DNA from: an uncultured Akkermansia sp.
Lineage (GTDB): Bacteria; Verrucomicrobiota; Verrucomicrobiia; Verrucomicrobiales; Akkermansiaceae
Assembly: GCA_904501955.1 (NCBI GenBank)
Contig: CAJGCY010000013.1
Span: 1 to 29,873 of the forward strand
Direction of reading: 5' to 3'
DNA: 29,873 nucleotides
The position numbers were made by a program, and so were the translations under genes. The first letter of the stretch is position 1. Each line of letters opens with the position of its first letter. The notes under the pieces are model-generated. The model saw only the letters and a program-made list of their open reading frames with translations. It was not told the origin of the DNA and ran no database searches. Below, one piece after another: positions 1-10,300 of the stretch.

Positions 1-81
1 AGAGGATTACGATGATTTAGAGGATTACGATGATTTAGAGGATTACGATGATTTAGAGGATTACGATGATTTAGAGGACTA
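1..81 (+). repeat. 18-bp tandem repeat, 4 exact copies plus a partial fifth
   Basis: The unit agaggattacgatgattt occurs at 1-18, 19-36, 37-54 and 55-72 without a mismatch. A partial copy follows at 73-81. It is in frame and encodes EDYDDL. The array continues to the very edge, so more copies may lie outside. Confidence 0.95.
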
Positions 82-271
82 CAATACAGAAGAAGATGAT
101 GATGACGGATTAGAAGGTTACGACTCTACTTTCGACGCAGAATCAATGTTTGAGGTTGTGTGTACCATCAATGGACGGCCTGTACCATCAGCGGTAAAAA
201 GGAACAAAAAGCTTTCAAATTCTCAGAGATGGAACTTGGGAGCCGATTATCCACCTTTCCATGAAGAGTGA
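2..271 (+). CDS. C-terminal end of an acidic repeat protein (5' truncated by window)
   Basis: An open frame enters from the left edge and stops at TGA 269-271. The visible 89 residues begin with four copies of the hexapeptide EDYDDL, then an Asp/Glu-rich stretch (about residues 25-45), then a more ordinary tail containing CTINGRPVP and ending PPFHEE. I do not recognise the family. The repeats are exact at DNA level, so copy number could change by slippage, and the true repeat length is unknown because the window starts inside it. There is no recognisable terminator just downstream; the next 690 bases look decayed. The reading frame is convincing (no stops, strong acidic bias), but the N-terminus and any signal peptide are not visible. 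Confidence 0.75.
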   Translation, partial: EDYDDLEDYDDLEDYDDLEDYDDLEDYNTEEDDDDGLEGYDSTFDAESMFEVVCTINGRPVPSAVKRNKKLSNSQRWNLGADYPPFHEE

Positions 272-436
272 CGTTGCTGTTTCATGCCCGATTTGGCAAG
301 ACAGCAAACGAATCGCCCGCGATAGAGAAGCTAAAGCATAATATAACGTGATTGCCTAGAACGCAGCACGATGAAAGGATGCCAACAGGCGGTCCAACGC
401 TCATATCCTTACAGCGTAGATTCCCGAAAGGCCTCA

Positions 437-664
437 CTATGAGAGCGCCATGGTGGGCGGAGGTACCGCCATTTTCTCGCAAATCAGAATCTGCTTGGTG
501 ATCACCTCTCTCACGATAGGATTTTTGCCGGGGATATGTATCAGCTCTATCACGTCAAGTTCATTCAGCAGAGAAGTCATGGTGTATTTGCCAAACATAC
601 CATGTTCCTGCATCTGCTTCTTAATGTAGGACAATAAGAACAAGCCAATGAAATGGCCACTCCG
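437..664 (-). pseudogene. Remnant of an IS transposase C-terminus (IS1634/IS4-like)
   Basis: On the minus strand a frame runs from a stop at 665-667 to TAG at 437-439. It reads HFIGLFLLSYIKKQMQ, then FGKYTMTSLLNELDVIEL, then PGKNPIVREVITKQ and PPPTMAL. This pattern (hydrophobic strand with LSYIKKxM, a YTMxxLLxELDVIE segment, a PGxxPIxxEVTxKQ segment and a terminal PPP/PPT) matches my memory of the last 65-70 residues of IS1634-like DDE transposases. No ATG starts it, the DDE catalytic core is absent, and the frame is closed upstream by a stop, so this is a dead fragment. I could not identify terminal inverted repeats. Confidence 0.55.
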
Positions 665-966
665 TCATAACATTTGCAGAATATAGTCTCCCACGGAAGC
701 CCACCCCCCCTAGCCCAGAAGGGGTGTGGGGAAGGACGGAAATGAGACCGTCCCCTCTTACAAAAAAATCAGCATTTCTTGCAGACGAGGCACTAATTTT
801 CGGCGTCTTAAGAATAAGATACACAAAAAAGGTTGCAAATGTTATGACGGAGTACCACGAAAGGCATTAACAACTTACCTTCAAGCGAGGCATCTCCAAA
901 CAGCTGACACGTAGGCGGGAAATCGAGGCTTGCCAAAGCGCCTTCGTCATGGTAGGATGCCCACGG
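665..966. other. Gene-free stretch before the ABC ATPase
   Basis: About 300 bases without a convincing gene. Short frames exist on both strands but show no conserved motif. It holds a homopolymer C run near 703-710. It probably derives from the same decayed insertion as the transposase remnant. I see no clear promoter for the downstream ATPase gene. Confidence 0.5.
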
Positions 967-1950
967 ATGAGCAAGGCAATGTTAGAGGTTCGCAATCTGA
1001 GCGTGGAGTTCCGCAGCCGCGCCGGGGTCAGTTATGCCGTGACGGATGTCAGTTTCGACGTCAAGCAAGGCGAGACGCTGGGCATAGTGGGCGAATCCGG
1101 CTCCGGCAAATCCGTTACCTGCTCTGCATTGATGGGGCTGCTCCCCAAACCTCCGGCCTACATTCCGGGATGCGCGCAAGCGTTATTTGAGGGGGAAGAC
1201 CTGCTGAAAATGCCGGAAAAGCAGCTCAGCAAATGGCGTGGCAGCAAGATTTCCATGATTTTTCAGGACCCGATGACCAGCCTGAACCCCTGCATGACCA
1301 TCGGTGACCAAGTGGCGGAGCCGCTCGTCATTCACCGCAACATGAAGTGGAAAGAGGCGAGAGCCCTCGCCATTGAGGAGCTGGCACGCGTCGGCATCCC
1401 CGACCCGGAAAAACGCGCCAAGGCCTACCCGCACGAGTTTTCCGGCGGCATGCGCCAGCGCGTCATGATTGCCATGGCGCTCATCACCCGCCCACAACTG
1501 CTCATTGCGGATGAACCCACCACCGCCTTGGATGTCACCGTGCAGAAACAGGTGCTGGACCTCCTCCGCGCCCGCCAAGAAGAGCTCGGCACGGCCATCA
1601 TCCTCATCACGCACGACCTCGGCGTGGTGCGGCAATACGCCCACCGCATTCAGGTGATGTACGCGGGCAGCATTCTGGAAAGCGCCCCCGCGGAAGAGCT
1701 GCTCAAGCACCCGCTGCATGCCTACACGCGCGCACTCATGGCGTCCATTCCCTCCACGCACGCCAAAGGCACTCGCTTGCAAACCATACCGGGGCTGCCC
1801 CCCACCCTGCGCGAGCCGGTCAGCGCCTGCACCTTCCGCCCCCGCAACACCATCGGCGACCCCGCATTGTGCCTCACAGACCGCATCCCCGAGCTCATAG
1901 AGTCCACGCCGGGGCACTTTGTCCGCAACTGCCCCGGCTGCCTCAAATAA
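967..1950 (+). CDS. Oligopeptide/dipeptide-type ABC transporter ATPase (OppD/DppD family)
   Basis: Cytoplasmic ATPase of the peptide/nickel importer class. Walker A GESGSGKS is at residues 42-49, the Q-loop glutamine near 100 in FQDPMTSLNP, the signature SGGMRQR near 159-165, Walker B LLIADEPTTALD with DE near 182-183, and the H-loop His near 216 in ITHDLGV. The C-terminal oligo_HPY region (about 235-327) carries HPLHAYTRALMASIP and a cysteine-rich tail. That tail normally has CxFxxRC; here the second Cys is Asn (FRPRN, about residue 294). I chose the ATG at 967 because an AGGA lies 10 nt upstream; an in-frame ATG at 949 would add six residues. No permease, OppF or binding-protein gene is adjacent: upstream is IS debris and downstream is an unrelated secreted protein. 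It is therefore an orphan subunit or the relic of a longer operon. Length (327 aa) is normal. Confidence 0.9.
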   Translation: MSKAMLEVRNLSVEFRSRAGVSYAVTDVSFDVKQGETLGIVGESGSGKSVTCSALMGLLPKPPAYIPGCAQALFEGEDLLKMPEKQLSKWRGSKISMIFQDPMTSLNPCMTIGDQVAEPLVIHRNMKWKEARALAIEELARVGIPDPEKRAKAYPHEFSGGMRQRVMIAMALITRPQLLIADEPTTALDVTVQKQVLDLLRARQEELGTAIILITHDLGVVRQYAHRIQVMYAGSILESAPAEELLKHPLHAYTRALMASIPSTHAKGTRLQTIPGLPPTLREPVSACTFRPRNTIGDPALCLTDRIPELIESTPGHFVRNCPGCLK

Positions 1951-1974
1951 CAGGAGCTCTGCCCCATTATTTGC

Positions 1975-2002
1975 TTGTCTCCGCCTGAAAATCAGGCATA
2001 AT
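1975..2002 (+). promoter_or_regulatory. Sigma70-like promoter for the 225-aa FYGS protein
   Basis: A -35 TTGTCT (1975-1980), a 16-nt spacer and a -10 CATAAT (1997-2002) sit 7 nt before the ATG at 2010. The predicted start of transcription falls at or next to the start codon. Confidence 0.45.
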
Positions 2003-2009
2003 AATAAGC

Positions 2010-2687
2010 ATGAAGAGCATCTGCATCCTTGCGCTGAGCAGCATACCGGCCATCGTGTGCGCACAGCAAGCCCCCTCTCAGGAAGACGTATTCCAACTCT
2101 GCCTGCAATTGGCACAGCGCCAGCAACGCTTGATAGAAAGTGTGCACGACGAAGCCTCCGGCGACCTCGCCGCGGCAGAACTCAAGGCTCTGGGAGCCGC
2201 CATCATCGGGCTCTACTCCAGCGAGCCCATGAGCAAGCTCAGCACGGAGCAGCAACAGCAGCTCCTCAGCTGCGTCAACGCCGTGGTACTGAAAGCTCAA
2301 GAGCTTAAAAAACTCGGCTTTTATGGTTCCCGCCTCATGCTGGCAGCCTATGACAGCATGAAACTCACGGAGCTGCCCGAACCCACGGAGGAGCAAATCA
2401 ACAAAGGCACGGCTTACGTGCGCGAGCAGTACGAATTGGTGGAAAACCAGCTCCAAGGCATTACCGACAGACAATCCGCGGATGAAGCCGCCCTGCGCCT
2501 CATTTCCATTCAACACCTTGCGGAGCTCGCGTGGTCTGCCGGTGTGCTCCGCTATGAATTCCTGCAAGAAATGCAAGCGGGCAGAGCCTCCTCCGCGGAC
2601 AACGCCACCCACATGAAGCGAATCCGCCAAGCGGACTTCTACGGCTCCCGCCTCCTCAAAGAAATCTTCAGGCAAGCAGCCGAATAA
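2010..2687 (+). CDS. Secreted protein of unknown function with two FYGS-type units
   Basis: A 225-residue protein with a short signal peptide: MK, a hydrophobic core (ICILALSSIPAIV) and a likely cleavage after CAQ near residue 19-20. The Cys at about 17 could be considered for a lipobox but the context is poor. The mature part is mostly helical in composition and contains two copies of one unit. Unit 1 has HDEASGDLAAAEL near residues 44-56 and GFYGSRL near 102-108. Unit 2 has TDRQSADEAALRL near 152-164 and DFYGSRLL near 209-216. The spacing between the D-x-x-S-x-D element and the FYGS element is about 60 residues in each. The same unit occurs twice in the protein at 27928-29064. I know no function for it. 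The gene has its own promoter and lies upstream of the sialate esterase, which also seems to have its own promoter. Confidence 0.8.
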   Translation: MKSICILALSSIPAIVCAQQAPSQEDVFQLCLQLAQRQQRLIESVHDEASGDLAAAELKALGAAIIGLYSSEPMSKLSTEQQQQLLSCVNAVVLKAQELKKLGFYGSRLMLAAYDSMKLTELPEPTEEQINKGTAYVREQYELVENQLQGITDRQSADEAALRLISIQHLAELAWSAGVLRYEFLQEMQAGRASSADNATHMKRIRQADFYGSRLLKEIFRQAAE

Positions 2688-2738
2688 AAATCACCTCGGC
2701 GAGTTCACTTTTTGCTCGCCATATCCCCAGTATTACGC

Positions 2739-2744
2739 TATAGT
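2739..2744 (+). promoter_or_regulatory. -10 box for the sialate O-acetylesterase gene
   Basis: TATAGT lies 6 nt before the ATG at 2751, so a transcript starting at the usual distance would be leaderless. No good -35 is seen at 16-18 nt; TTGCTC at 2712-2717 is 21 nt away. Confidence 0.4.
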
Positions 2745-2750
2745 TTAACC

Positions 2751-4253
2751 ATGAAAACACGCATCCTACTCGCGTTGGGTTTGCTGGCACCGCTGAGTGC
2801 CCAAGCAGACATTACCGTAGACCCGATTTACGCAGACCACATGGTGCTGCAGCAGGGTAAAACAGTACCCGTAAGTGGCACCTGCGATGGCAAGGGCAAG
2901 GTAACGCTGAGCTTTAACGGTCAGACCGTGCAAGCCAAAGTCAAAAACGGCAAATGGCGGGCTGAGCTACAACCCATGCAAGCCAACGCTGAGGGACAGG
3001 AAATGACCATCACCCAGGGTGATGATACGCTGGTTATCAGCGATGTGCTGGTGGGTGAGGTTTGGGTAGCCTCCGGGCAATCCAACATGCTGTGGCGCCT
3101 TAACCAAACGGGCGATCGCATTTCTTTGCAGGAAGAAGGCACGGCAACCTTCCGTTTTTACCACTCGCAGCCGCAGGTTCATACCAATGCTCAGGCATAT
3201 AACGAAAGTTTACAGCAAATTCTGCGCGACAAGCAGATGTACAAGGGTGGCTGGAACACAAACACCCCACAAACCCGCGCCAACATGAGTGCTGTGGGCT
3301 ACTACTTCGGTCGTGAGCTGCAGCAGCAGCTCGGTGTGCCGGTGGCGGTGGTGCACGCCTCCCTCGGTGGCTCGGAAATGATGGCGTGGATGCCCCCCAC
3401 CGTCCTCAAGAAAAAATACAAGGACTGCCTGACGGAGAAGTGGCTGGAGAGCAAGTACATGTCCGCTTGGGTGCGTGGCCGCGCTCGCCAGAACATCGGC
3501 AAAGACCTGAATGCCCCCCACCCGTACAAGCCCGCCTACCTGTTCGAGACCGGCATTGAGCCCTGGGTGGATTTCCCCGTGGCTGGTGTGATTTGGTACC
3601 AGGGCGAGAGTGATGCCGAGATTGAAGACCGCAAGCAGAACTACGAGCTGCTGGTGGACCTCATTAACGGCTGGCGTGCTGAGTTCGACAACAAAGAGCT
3701 GCCCTTCCTCATGGTGGAGCTGCCCCGCATTAACGACAAATCCGCCCTCCGCGCCTACTGGCCGGAGTTCCGCCACGTGCAGCGCAGTGCCGCCAAGCGC
3801 CTGCCCGCCGTGCATACCCTCACCACCATCGACCTCGGTTCCACCAACTCGGATGTGCACCCGCCCCGCAAGCTGGAGGTCGGTACCCGCCTCGCTCACC
3901 TGGCTGCCGCCCAAGTGTACGGAAAGGACGTAGCGTACTCCGGTCCCGTGGTGGATTCCGTCAAAACGCAAGGCAACAGCATGGTTGTTACCTACAAACA
4001 CGCCACCGGCCTGACCACAACGGATGGTCAAGCCCCCGTCGGCTTCGAGCTCTCCGCCAATGGTGACGACTTCTACGCTGCGGACGCCGTCATCAACGGC
4101 GAAAGCATTACCCTGACCTGCGACAAGGTGAAGAAGCCCAAGTTCATGCGCTATGCATGGTTCACCTACATGGAGCCGAACTTGGTCAATGGCGACAAAT
4201 TGCCCGCAGTCCCCTACGCCCCGGCTTTCAATCCGAAAAAGGGTAAGAAGTAA
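2751..4253 (+). CDS. Secreted sialate O-acetylesterase (SGNH hydrolase)
   Basis: A 500-residue exported esterase predicted to remove O-acetyl groups from sialic acids or similar glycan acyl esters, a step that opens mucin glycans to sialidases. The start at 2751 gives a clean signal peptide (MKTR, then LLALGLLAPLSA, cleavage near AQA-DI at residue 20). A TTG 39 nt upstream is unlikely because the -10 box lies between. The N-terminal beta domain begins with the family hallmark DPIYADHMVLQQG. The nucleophile is Ser111 in VASGQSNM. A conserved block WYQGESDA starts near 282, and the Asp368-x-His370 pair is in SDVHPP. Length is near the usual 480-650 but on the short side. The product would act in the periplasm or at the surface. 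The convergent giant surface protein and the second esterase at 15043-16479 make a glycan-directed neighbourhood. It ends at a strong terminator. Confidence 0.92.
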   Translation: MKTRILLALGLLAPLSAQADITVDPIYADHMVLQQGKTVPVSGTCDGKGKVTLSFNGQTVQAKVKNGKWRAELQPMQANAEGQEMTITQGDDTLVISDVLVGEVWVASGQSNMLWRLNQTGDRISLQEEGTATFRFYHSQPQVHTNAQAYNESLQQILRDKQMYKGGWNTNTPQTRANMSAVGYYFGRELQQQLGVPVAVVHASLGGSEMMAWMPPTVLKKKYKDCLTEKWLESKYMSAWVRGRARQNIGKDLNAPHPYKPAYLFETGIEPWVDFPVAGVIWYQGESDAEIEDRKQNYELLVDLINGWRAEFDNKELPFLMVELPRINDKSALRAYWPEFRHVQRSAAKRLPAVHTLTTIDLGSTNSDVHPPRKLEVGTRLAHLAAAQVYGKDVAYSGPVVDSVKTQGNSMVVTYKHATGLTTTDGQAPVGFELSANGDDFYAADAVINGESITLTCDKVKKPKFMRYAWFTYMEPNLVNGDKLPAVPYAPAFNPKKGKK

Positions 4254-4275
4254 TTTCTTATCACTGCCTTAACCC

Positions 4276-4320
4276 AAGGAGCCATCCGCGCATTCCTGCG
4301 GATGGCTCCTTTATTCTTGT
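4276..4320 (+). terminator. Rho-independent terminator after the sialate esterase
   Basis: A perfect 14-bp stem (left arm 4276-4289, right arm 4298-4311, arm aaggagccatccgc) encloses an 8-nt loop and is followed by the T-rich ttattctt. It lies between two convergent genes and could also act weakly on the minus strand. Confidence 0.85.
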
Positions 4321-4392
4321 TACTGTTGATTAGGCTGACCCGACGAATGGGGATTCTCCGAGCGGGATGCCACGAACGCCCTCTGCGGCTTC

Positions 4393-7300
4393 TTATGCTC
4401 TGCGACGGCGGCGAGCCGCGAGGGCAGCCAGTGCCAGCAGGCTGAGAGTGGCCGTGGCAGGCTCCGGAATCATCCCGTTGTGCAGGTAAACAACCTCCGC
4501 GTATGAATCATACACCAGCAGGGTGTTCTCATCAATGAAATCCGAGTTGGAGATGTAGCGATCCGCACGGGTGTAGTAAATACCGGAATCCGCCTTGGCA
4601 TCAATGCCATCCGTCCCGAAATAGACACCACCCACTCCGCTGAAGAGCACCAGCTGAGAGTCCCCGAGGCCGAACTCAGAAGCGCCATCGAACGTGGAGG
4701 TGAAGTTCAGCAAGCTGTGCTCCATGGTATCGAGGGTCAGTGTGCCACCCATCAGGCAGATGTTCGACTGCACCGTATCGTAAGTGGCACCGCCGGAGAG
4801 TTTAAGCCCGTCGGCAGCCTGCACGGAACCGGCAGCTTGCTGGTTGAGGGCAATACTCGTATCGAAGAAGCCTTTATACACCCCCTCCTCAATACCGACC
4901 GCGTTGTAGGCAACATCCGCCGGCATATCCGCAGCGGGGCTGAGGGTGACATTCGACAACTGCACCGCAGCGGTTTCCTGGAGGGTGCTGAGGTTGTACT
5001 CATATTCCGTGCTTTGATTGCTCACGGACAATACAGCACCGGCAGCCACGCTGAGAGCACCGCCTGTGATGACAGCGGCACTGCTATCCTGCTGCGGGGC
5101 AGCATCCCCACCGGCGGGAGGAACGGAAGCCGAGCCCGTGGAGCGCAGGTGCAGGGATTCACCATCGACGATGTAAATATCACTACCGGTGCTGACGGAG
5201 GCCTGCTGACCAGCCACATGAATGCTACCCTCGATGAATGTACCGGTATTCACCTTGATGGAGGCTTTATCACCCTCCACGCGGAAGTCGCCGTTGTAAT
5301 CAATCATCGAATCAAAGGTAGCGGAAGCGCCGGAGGCCGCGGCATCTGACACCACTACCGTGCCCTTGCCGGTAAGCAAGGCGGATTCCGCCGTCACCGC
5401 CACGCCATCCGTGGCAGCACCGTTGACCAGCAGCGTGCCATTTTCATTCAGCGTGGTGGAAAGCGCCTTGTAGCCGTTGCCGTCCATATGCAGCACGCGC
5501 TCCGTATCCGCCGTACCGGTAATGGTAACATCACCCTGAATATCGTTCGACTCGGAGGCCAGCTTCGTTACCATGCGCTCGCCCGTATAGCCGGTTTCCA
5601 CGGTGACGCGCAGGTCAGCATCGCGCTCGATGGTCACAGCCCCCTGCCCACTTGCCGTATCGCCGAGACCGGTCGCGCTCTGCACCTCCACCGTGCCGCG
5701 GGAAACATAGGTACCACCCGAGTAGGAGGAATCACCGCTGAGCACCAGCACGCCCTCACCGGAGTGGAGCACATTGCCGGTGCCGGAAATATCACCACTG
5801 AGCGTGAAAGTCACCGCGGGGCCCACGGCAGAGATAAGGGCGGCGGTATCGCCATCCGTTGCCGAATTCCCCACCCAGCGATTATCACCGCGGCCGTCAA
5901 TGGTAATATCGTTGGCAGCCTCCCTAGGCTCATCACCACCGTAGCCGCCGTTATGCGTGAACATAAGGGTGGCGCCGTCCTGCACGGTGACGGTGTTCTC
6001 CTTCACATTCTTACCCAAGGAACCCCAGCCACGCACGCGGAGCGTACCGGCATCAATTTCCGTGCCACCGGAGTATGAGTTGCTCTGGTCCAGCACCAGC
6101 GTACCCACGCCCACCTTGTGCAGCTTGGCTGCCACATTGTTAGAATCATAGAGAACACCGGAGTAAATGGCCTCATTATAACCGGTATCAGAGAAACCGG
6201 TCACTGCCGTATTCTTCACGAGATCCCAATCACTCTTCTTCACCAGCAACATCTTGTTGCGGTCAATGTCTGTACCGGCCACATATTCCGTACCGTCTGC
6301 ATAATATGCATTCACGGCAATGGACTTCAGGTTATGGGTCTCAATTTCCACATATTCCACCCCGCCCATTATCACAGAGGCTCCGTCCTTGCTGTGAATA
6401 CCGACAAAATCCGCCAGCACGCCGTTGGGCGCACCTTCCACGCCGATGGTCATCTTGCCACCCGCCACATTGGTTGTACCTTCGTTGTAGATATGAGCAT
6501 CATGCCCCAAGTAAAGCTCGGCATTCGCACTGCCCCACACAATCGCTCCGGTACCTGCCACGCCGGAGGCTACTTTGGAAACACCCTTGCTGAACTCAGA
6601 CGCCACCCCTGTACCCAACAGGTAGAGGCGCCCTTCCTGCAACTGGGTACCACCGGTGTAGGTGTTGCTGCTGCCGGAGATATAGTGCACCCCATAGCCC
6701 GTCTTGGCAAGCTTGCCTCTGTTGCTACCGTCGCTGATTAAGCCGCTGAATACCGCATAACCGAACCCGGTCGTCCCGGAGAACTGGTCATAGGCCTGGG
6801 TCTCATCCATGTATTCGGCATAATAGGTAGAGCCTGCGTCCGTGTGCAGTGTGAGGGTGCTACCGTTCAGCGTTACCTTGCCGGAGCCGCTCAGGGAACG
6901 AAGTTCCAAACCGGTATTACCTGCTACTACCAATCGTGTGGAGTCCAGTTTCAATTCCGTACCGGCTGCCAGCACCATATCCGTCTGTGCTCCATGTCCC
7001 TCCAAATCAGAACCGAATGCGCCCTGCTGTACCAATACCGTGCCGGCTTTCATTTCCACCGAGCGGGCAATGAAATCACCGGCGCCCAGCTTGGTGAAGG
7101 TATGTCTCGCCAAATCCAGCTGAGTCTGCCCCAGCCCATCGGCATTCATGAAGAGGTACTCCTGCGCCTCAACCCCCACAGAGGCACTGCCGGTGAGCAC
7201 TACATTCGGAAGGACAATTCGGTTGACAATGGTGGAAGTGGCATCTTTATCATTCGGGTAAAGTGTGCTTTCATACTTACCCTTGTAGAGAGCCCCCATG

Positions 7301-10300
7301 CCATTTGCGCCATGACCGCTGATAACCACGTTGAAGCCCAAGCCGGCGTAGTCAGAATCTCCCTGATACTGAGTTTCTACCGGGAAGCCGGAGAAGTCGA
7401 TGCTCGAGCCTTCCGTCACCGTGATGGTGCGGTCATCCTCAGCCCCGGTCAGCCCGATAACACTGGTGGAAACCTTCAGCGTGGCGCCATCCGTCAGCAG
7501 AATATCGCGGCCGAAGTTTGCGCCATGACCAATGACCTCCACTACACCCTTACCGCTGATGCTGAGGGGCGAGATGCTGTCTTTGTTGCCATCATTCACC
7601 ATGTTGGTATCGAACATGCTCAGTGCCACAATAGCGTGGGCACCATCAGCCATGGTGATGCGGTCGAACCCGGTTACCGTAACAGAATCCGCCGAGCCGC
7701 TATAGCCATCATTAGCAATGAATCCCAACTCATACACGCCTGATTCTGCGAAGTTCAGCGTGCTGGCATAGCCCTCGCCGAAGGTGACGTGGTTTGACAA
7801 CTCCTTACCACCATAGAGTCCTTTGCCTGCGCCTTTACTCAGTTGGAAATCGCTGTACAGATTTACCAGTACGTTACCGTTTGTGTAGGCTTGGAGATTC
7901 GAGCCTTCCCAACCCAGACCGGCGGCATCCACTCTGTTAGCTTTGCCGCTGACAAGGTCAAGCACGATATCACCGTTCACCGTGCCGGCATTAGCGCCGC
8001 CAACCAGCTGAGAGCGAATCTCTAAAATCGAGTTTTCGCTTTGCTCCATGCGGATGTAAATATCACCGTTGACGGTACCCTTGTCTCCGCCACCGAAAAC
8101 ACGACCATTCTCCCAACCGAGCGTACCACCGGTAAGAAGCATTTCTACGGCTCGCTTTCTACCGTCCACTACTTGTGTTCCGTGAAGGACAGCCAGATAA
8201 CCGGCTGCAAAGATTTCACCGATTTCACCTCCATCTACAAAAACATGTGCAGTACCGGTTTGCTCCACCCATTCGTATGAACCGCCGATAAGTTTTTTGA
8301 TATTACCATCCTTCACGGTCACATAACTCTCACCATACTGCCAACCCCAGCGGGAACCACCGACAACCAGCTCCTTTTGCTGATTCATCCAGCGAGCATC
8401 TGTGTTAATCAGGATGTGAGTCGCGGCAGACTGCGGAGTTTCAGACCAATTGGCCAAACCGCCGATAACGGTCTTGAAGCCGGAGCGGTCGTATATCCAC
8501 ACCTCGTGGTCGGCAAAGGCTGCTTCACCTTTTTCGATGCAACCGGCGGCAGCAATATTACCGTTAGCGGCAGAGGAAAGAGTTATTGAAATGGCTTTAC
8601 CTTCATTAACCTTGTCGGCATTTTCTTCATTCACAATGGAGCTGTACAGATAATAGTCAGCATCATCGTTGTTGCCTTCGGCTATCACCAAGTTGGTATC
8701 AGGGTCTGTTTCGGCATAACGGCGGGAGATGCCGGGAGCATTTTCCATCTTGCCCCAGCGCTCATCCCACTGCGGCATACCAACCGTACCATTGCCGATA
8801 CTCAGCGTGACGGAGCCATCCTTGTTGTCCGTGTAGGTATAATCGATTCCCTCCGCAAGACCACAATCTCCATAGGGTCCGTCTTTAAGTCTGATACCGT
8901 TAATACAGATACGGTCGGCATCTATACCCGGTCTGCTGTAACCATCATATCGCCCTTCTCCCTGTGAATCAATGAATCGGTAGGTATATGTAGACCTACC
9001 GTCGTCATCAATTTCGAACGTATAGCTAATCTGACCGATTTCAACAGTTTTAACATTCGAAAGATATACAATACCCTCGTTAATCAGCGTATCCTTAAAG
9101 GTAACATTTCCACTCAAATAGTAGCGACCGGTCGCCTCTACCTCTACTTCTTTACCTATTGTTACATTGTATAACTGGTAGTAACCGTTTTGCTGAGACT
9201 TGCCATCATCCGTAGTAGATAATGTCACATTTGTCAGTTCGATGTTACCTTGACCATTTTCTGTGTTAATTCTTGAGTTGATAAGGTTCAGATTTGACAA
9301 GATGGCAGAACCTTCAATCTGAGCCCATTCCATACGTCCGGGCAATCCTTTCTCGCCGCGGATGCCATTGGCATCTACGGTCACGCCACTGAGTACTGCA
9401 TCTTTGGGGATAATATTATCCTGTGCATCCAAGCCACGCATACCACCTATGGTGTAAGTAGTCTCTGCCCCCATCAGCAATCTCACTCTTTCAGAATACA
9501 AGTCGCCGTCCACCGAATAAGCAACTGCAAGCCGGGCATCAGATTCAACCGTAATCGCCCCCTGAACGGCAAGGTTCTTCACCAACCTCAGCGTACCTGC
9601 CTGAATATCCATATCCCCCAAAGCAGCGGAAGAGGTCTGATTACCTCGCAATCCCAAGGTGACATTTCCGGTGCCATCCTTGTGAATGTTCGTGCCGGCT
9701 GCCAACTGTCCTTCCGGGTAATATTTCGGGTCTTCGAAAATATATTCGGTTGAATCTGCTACAAAGTAGACATCGCCGGGACTGACTTTTCCATCCACAT
9801 CAATTCGGCATGCGACATCACCTCCTGATAAATCTCCGAAAATGGCTGCCGTGTATTCGCCGGTTTCATCATAATAGCTACCACCGCTCCAGCATTTGCT
9901 GTAGTCATCCTGCACAGTAGACCAAACACCACCGTACTGAGACTCCCATACGTTACCCATGAGGGTATAAATGTAAAGCAAGCCGGTGTCGGCATCCAAG
10001 CCAATCTTGTACTGAGAAGCATCCAGCGCGACACCATCATGTGTCACATTCAAGCTGAGATTGTCGATGGACGTCACCCCGGTCATGAGGTTGTAGGTGG
10101 TCATCGTCACCAGCTTATCAGAGAAGATAACATTCAGTTCCACATTTTCATCACCGAAAGTAACCCCCTGATTGGTGTTCAGCACGGCATGCAAGGCGGA
10201 GAACTCATCCGTACCGGTAATGGAGGAAATGGCAAGAGACGAGCCGTTGTGGAGCGTAAGGGCGTTGATGTTGACCGCCCCGGGAGCATCCAGAGCCAGC

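Noticed and set aside
1183..2115. 310-aa minus-strand frame opposite the OppD gene
   Set aside because: The plus strand carries every ABC ATPase motif; the minus frame is an antisense artefact with no recognisable domain.
3210..4031. 273-aa minus-strand frame opposite the sialate esterase
   Set aside because: Antisense of a confidently identified esterase; His/Gly/Val-rich with no motif.
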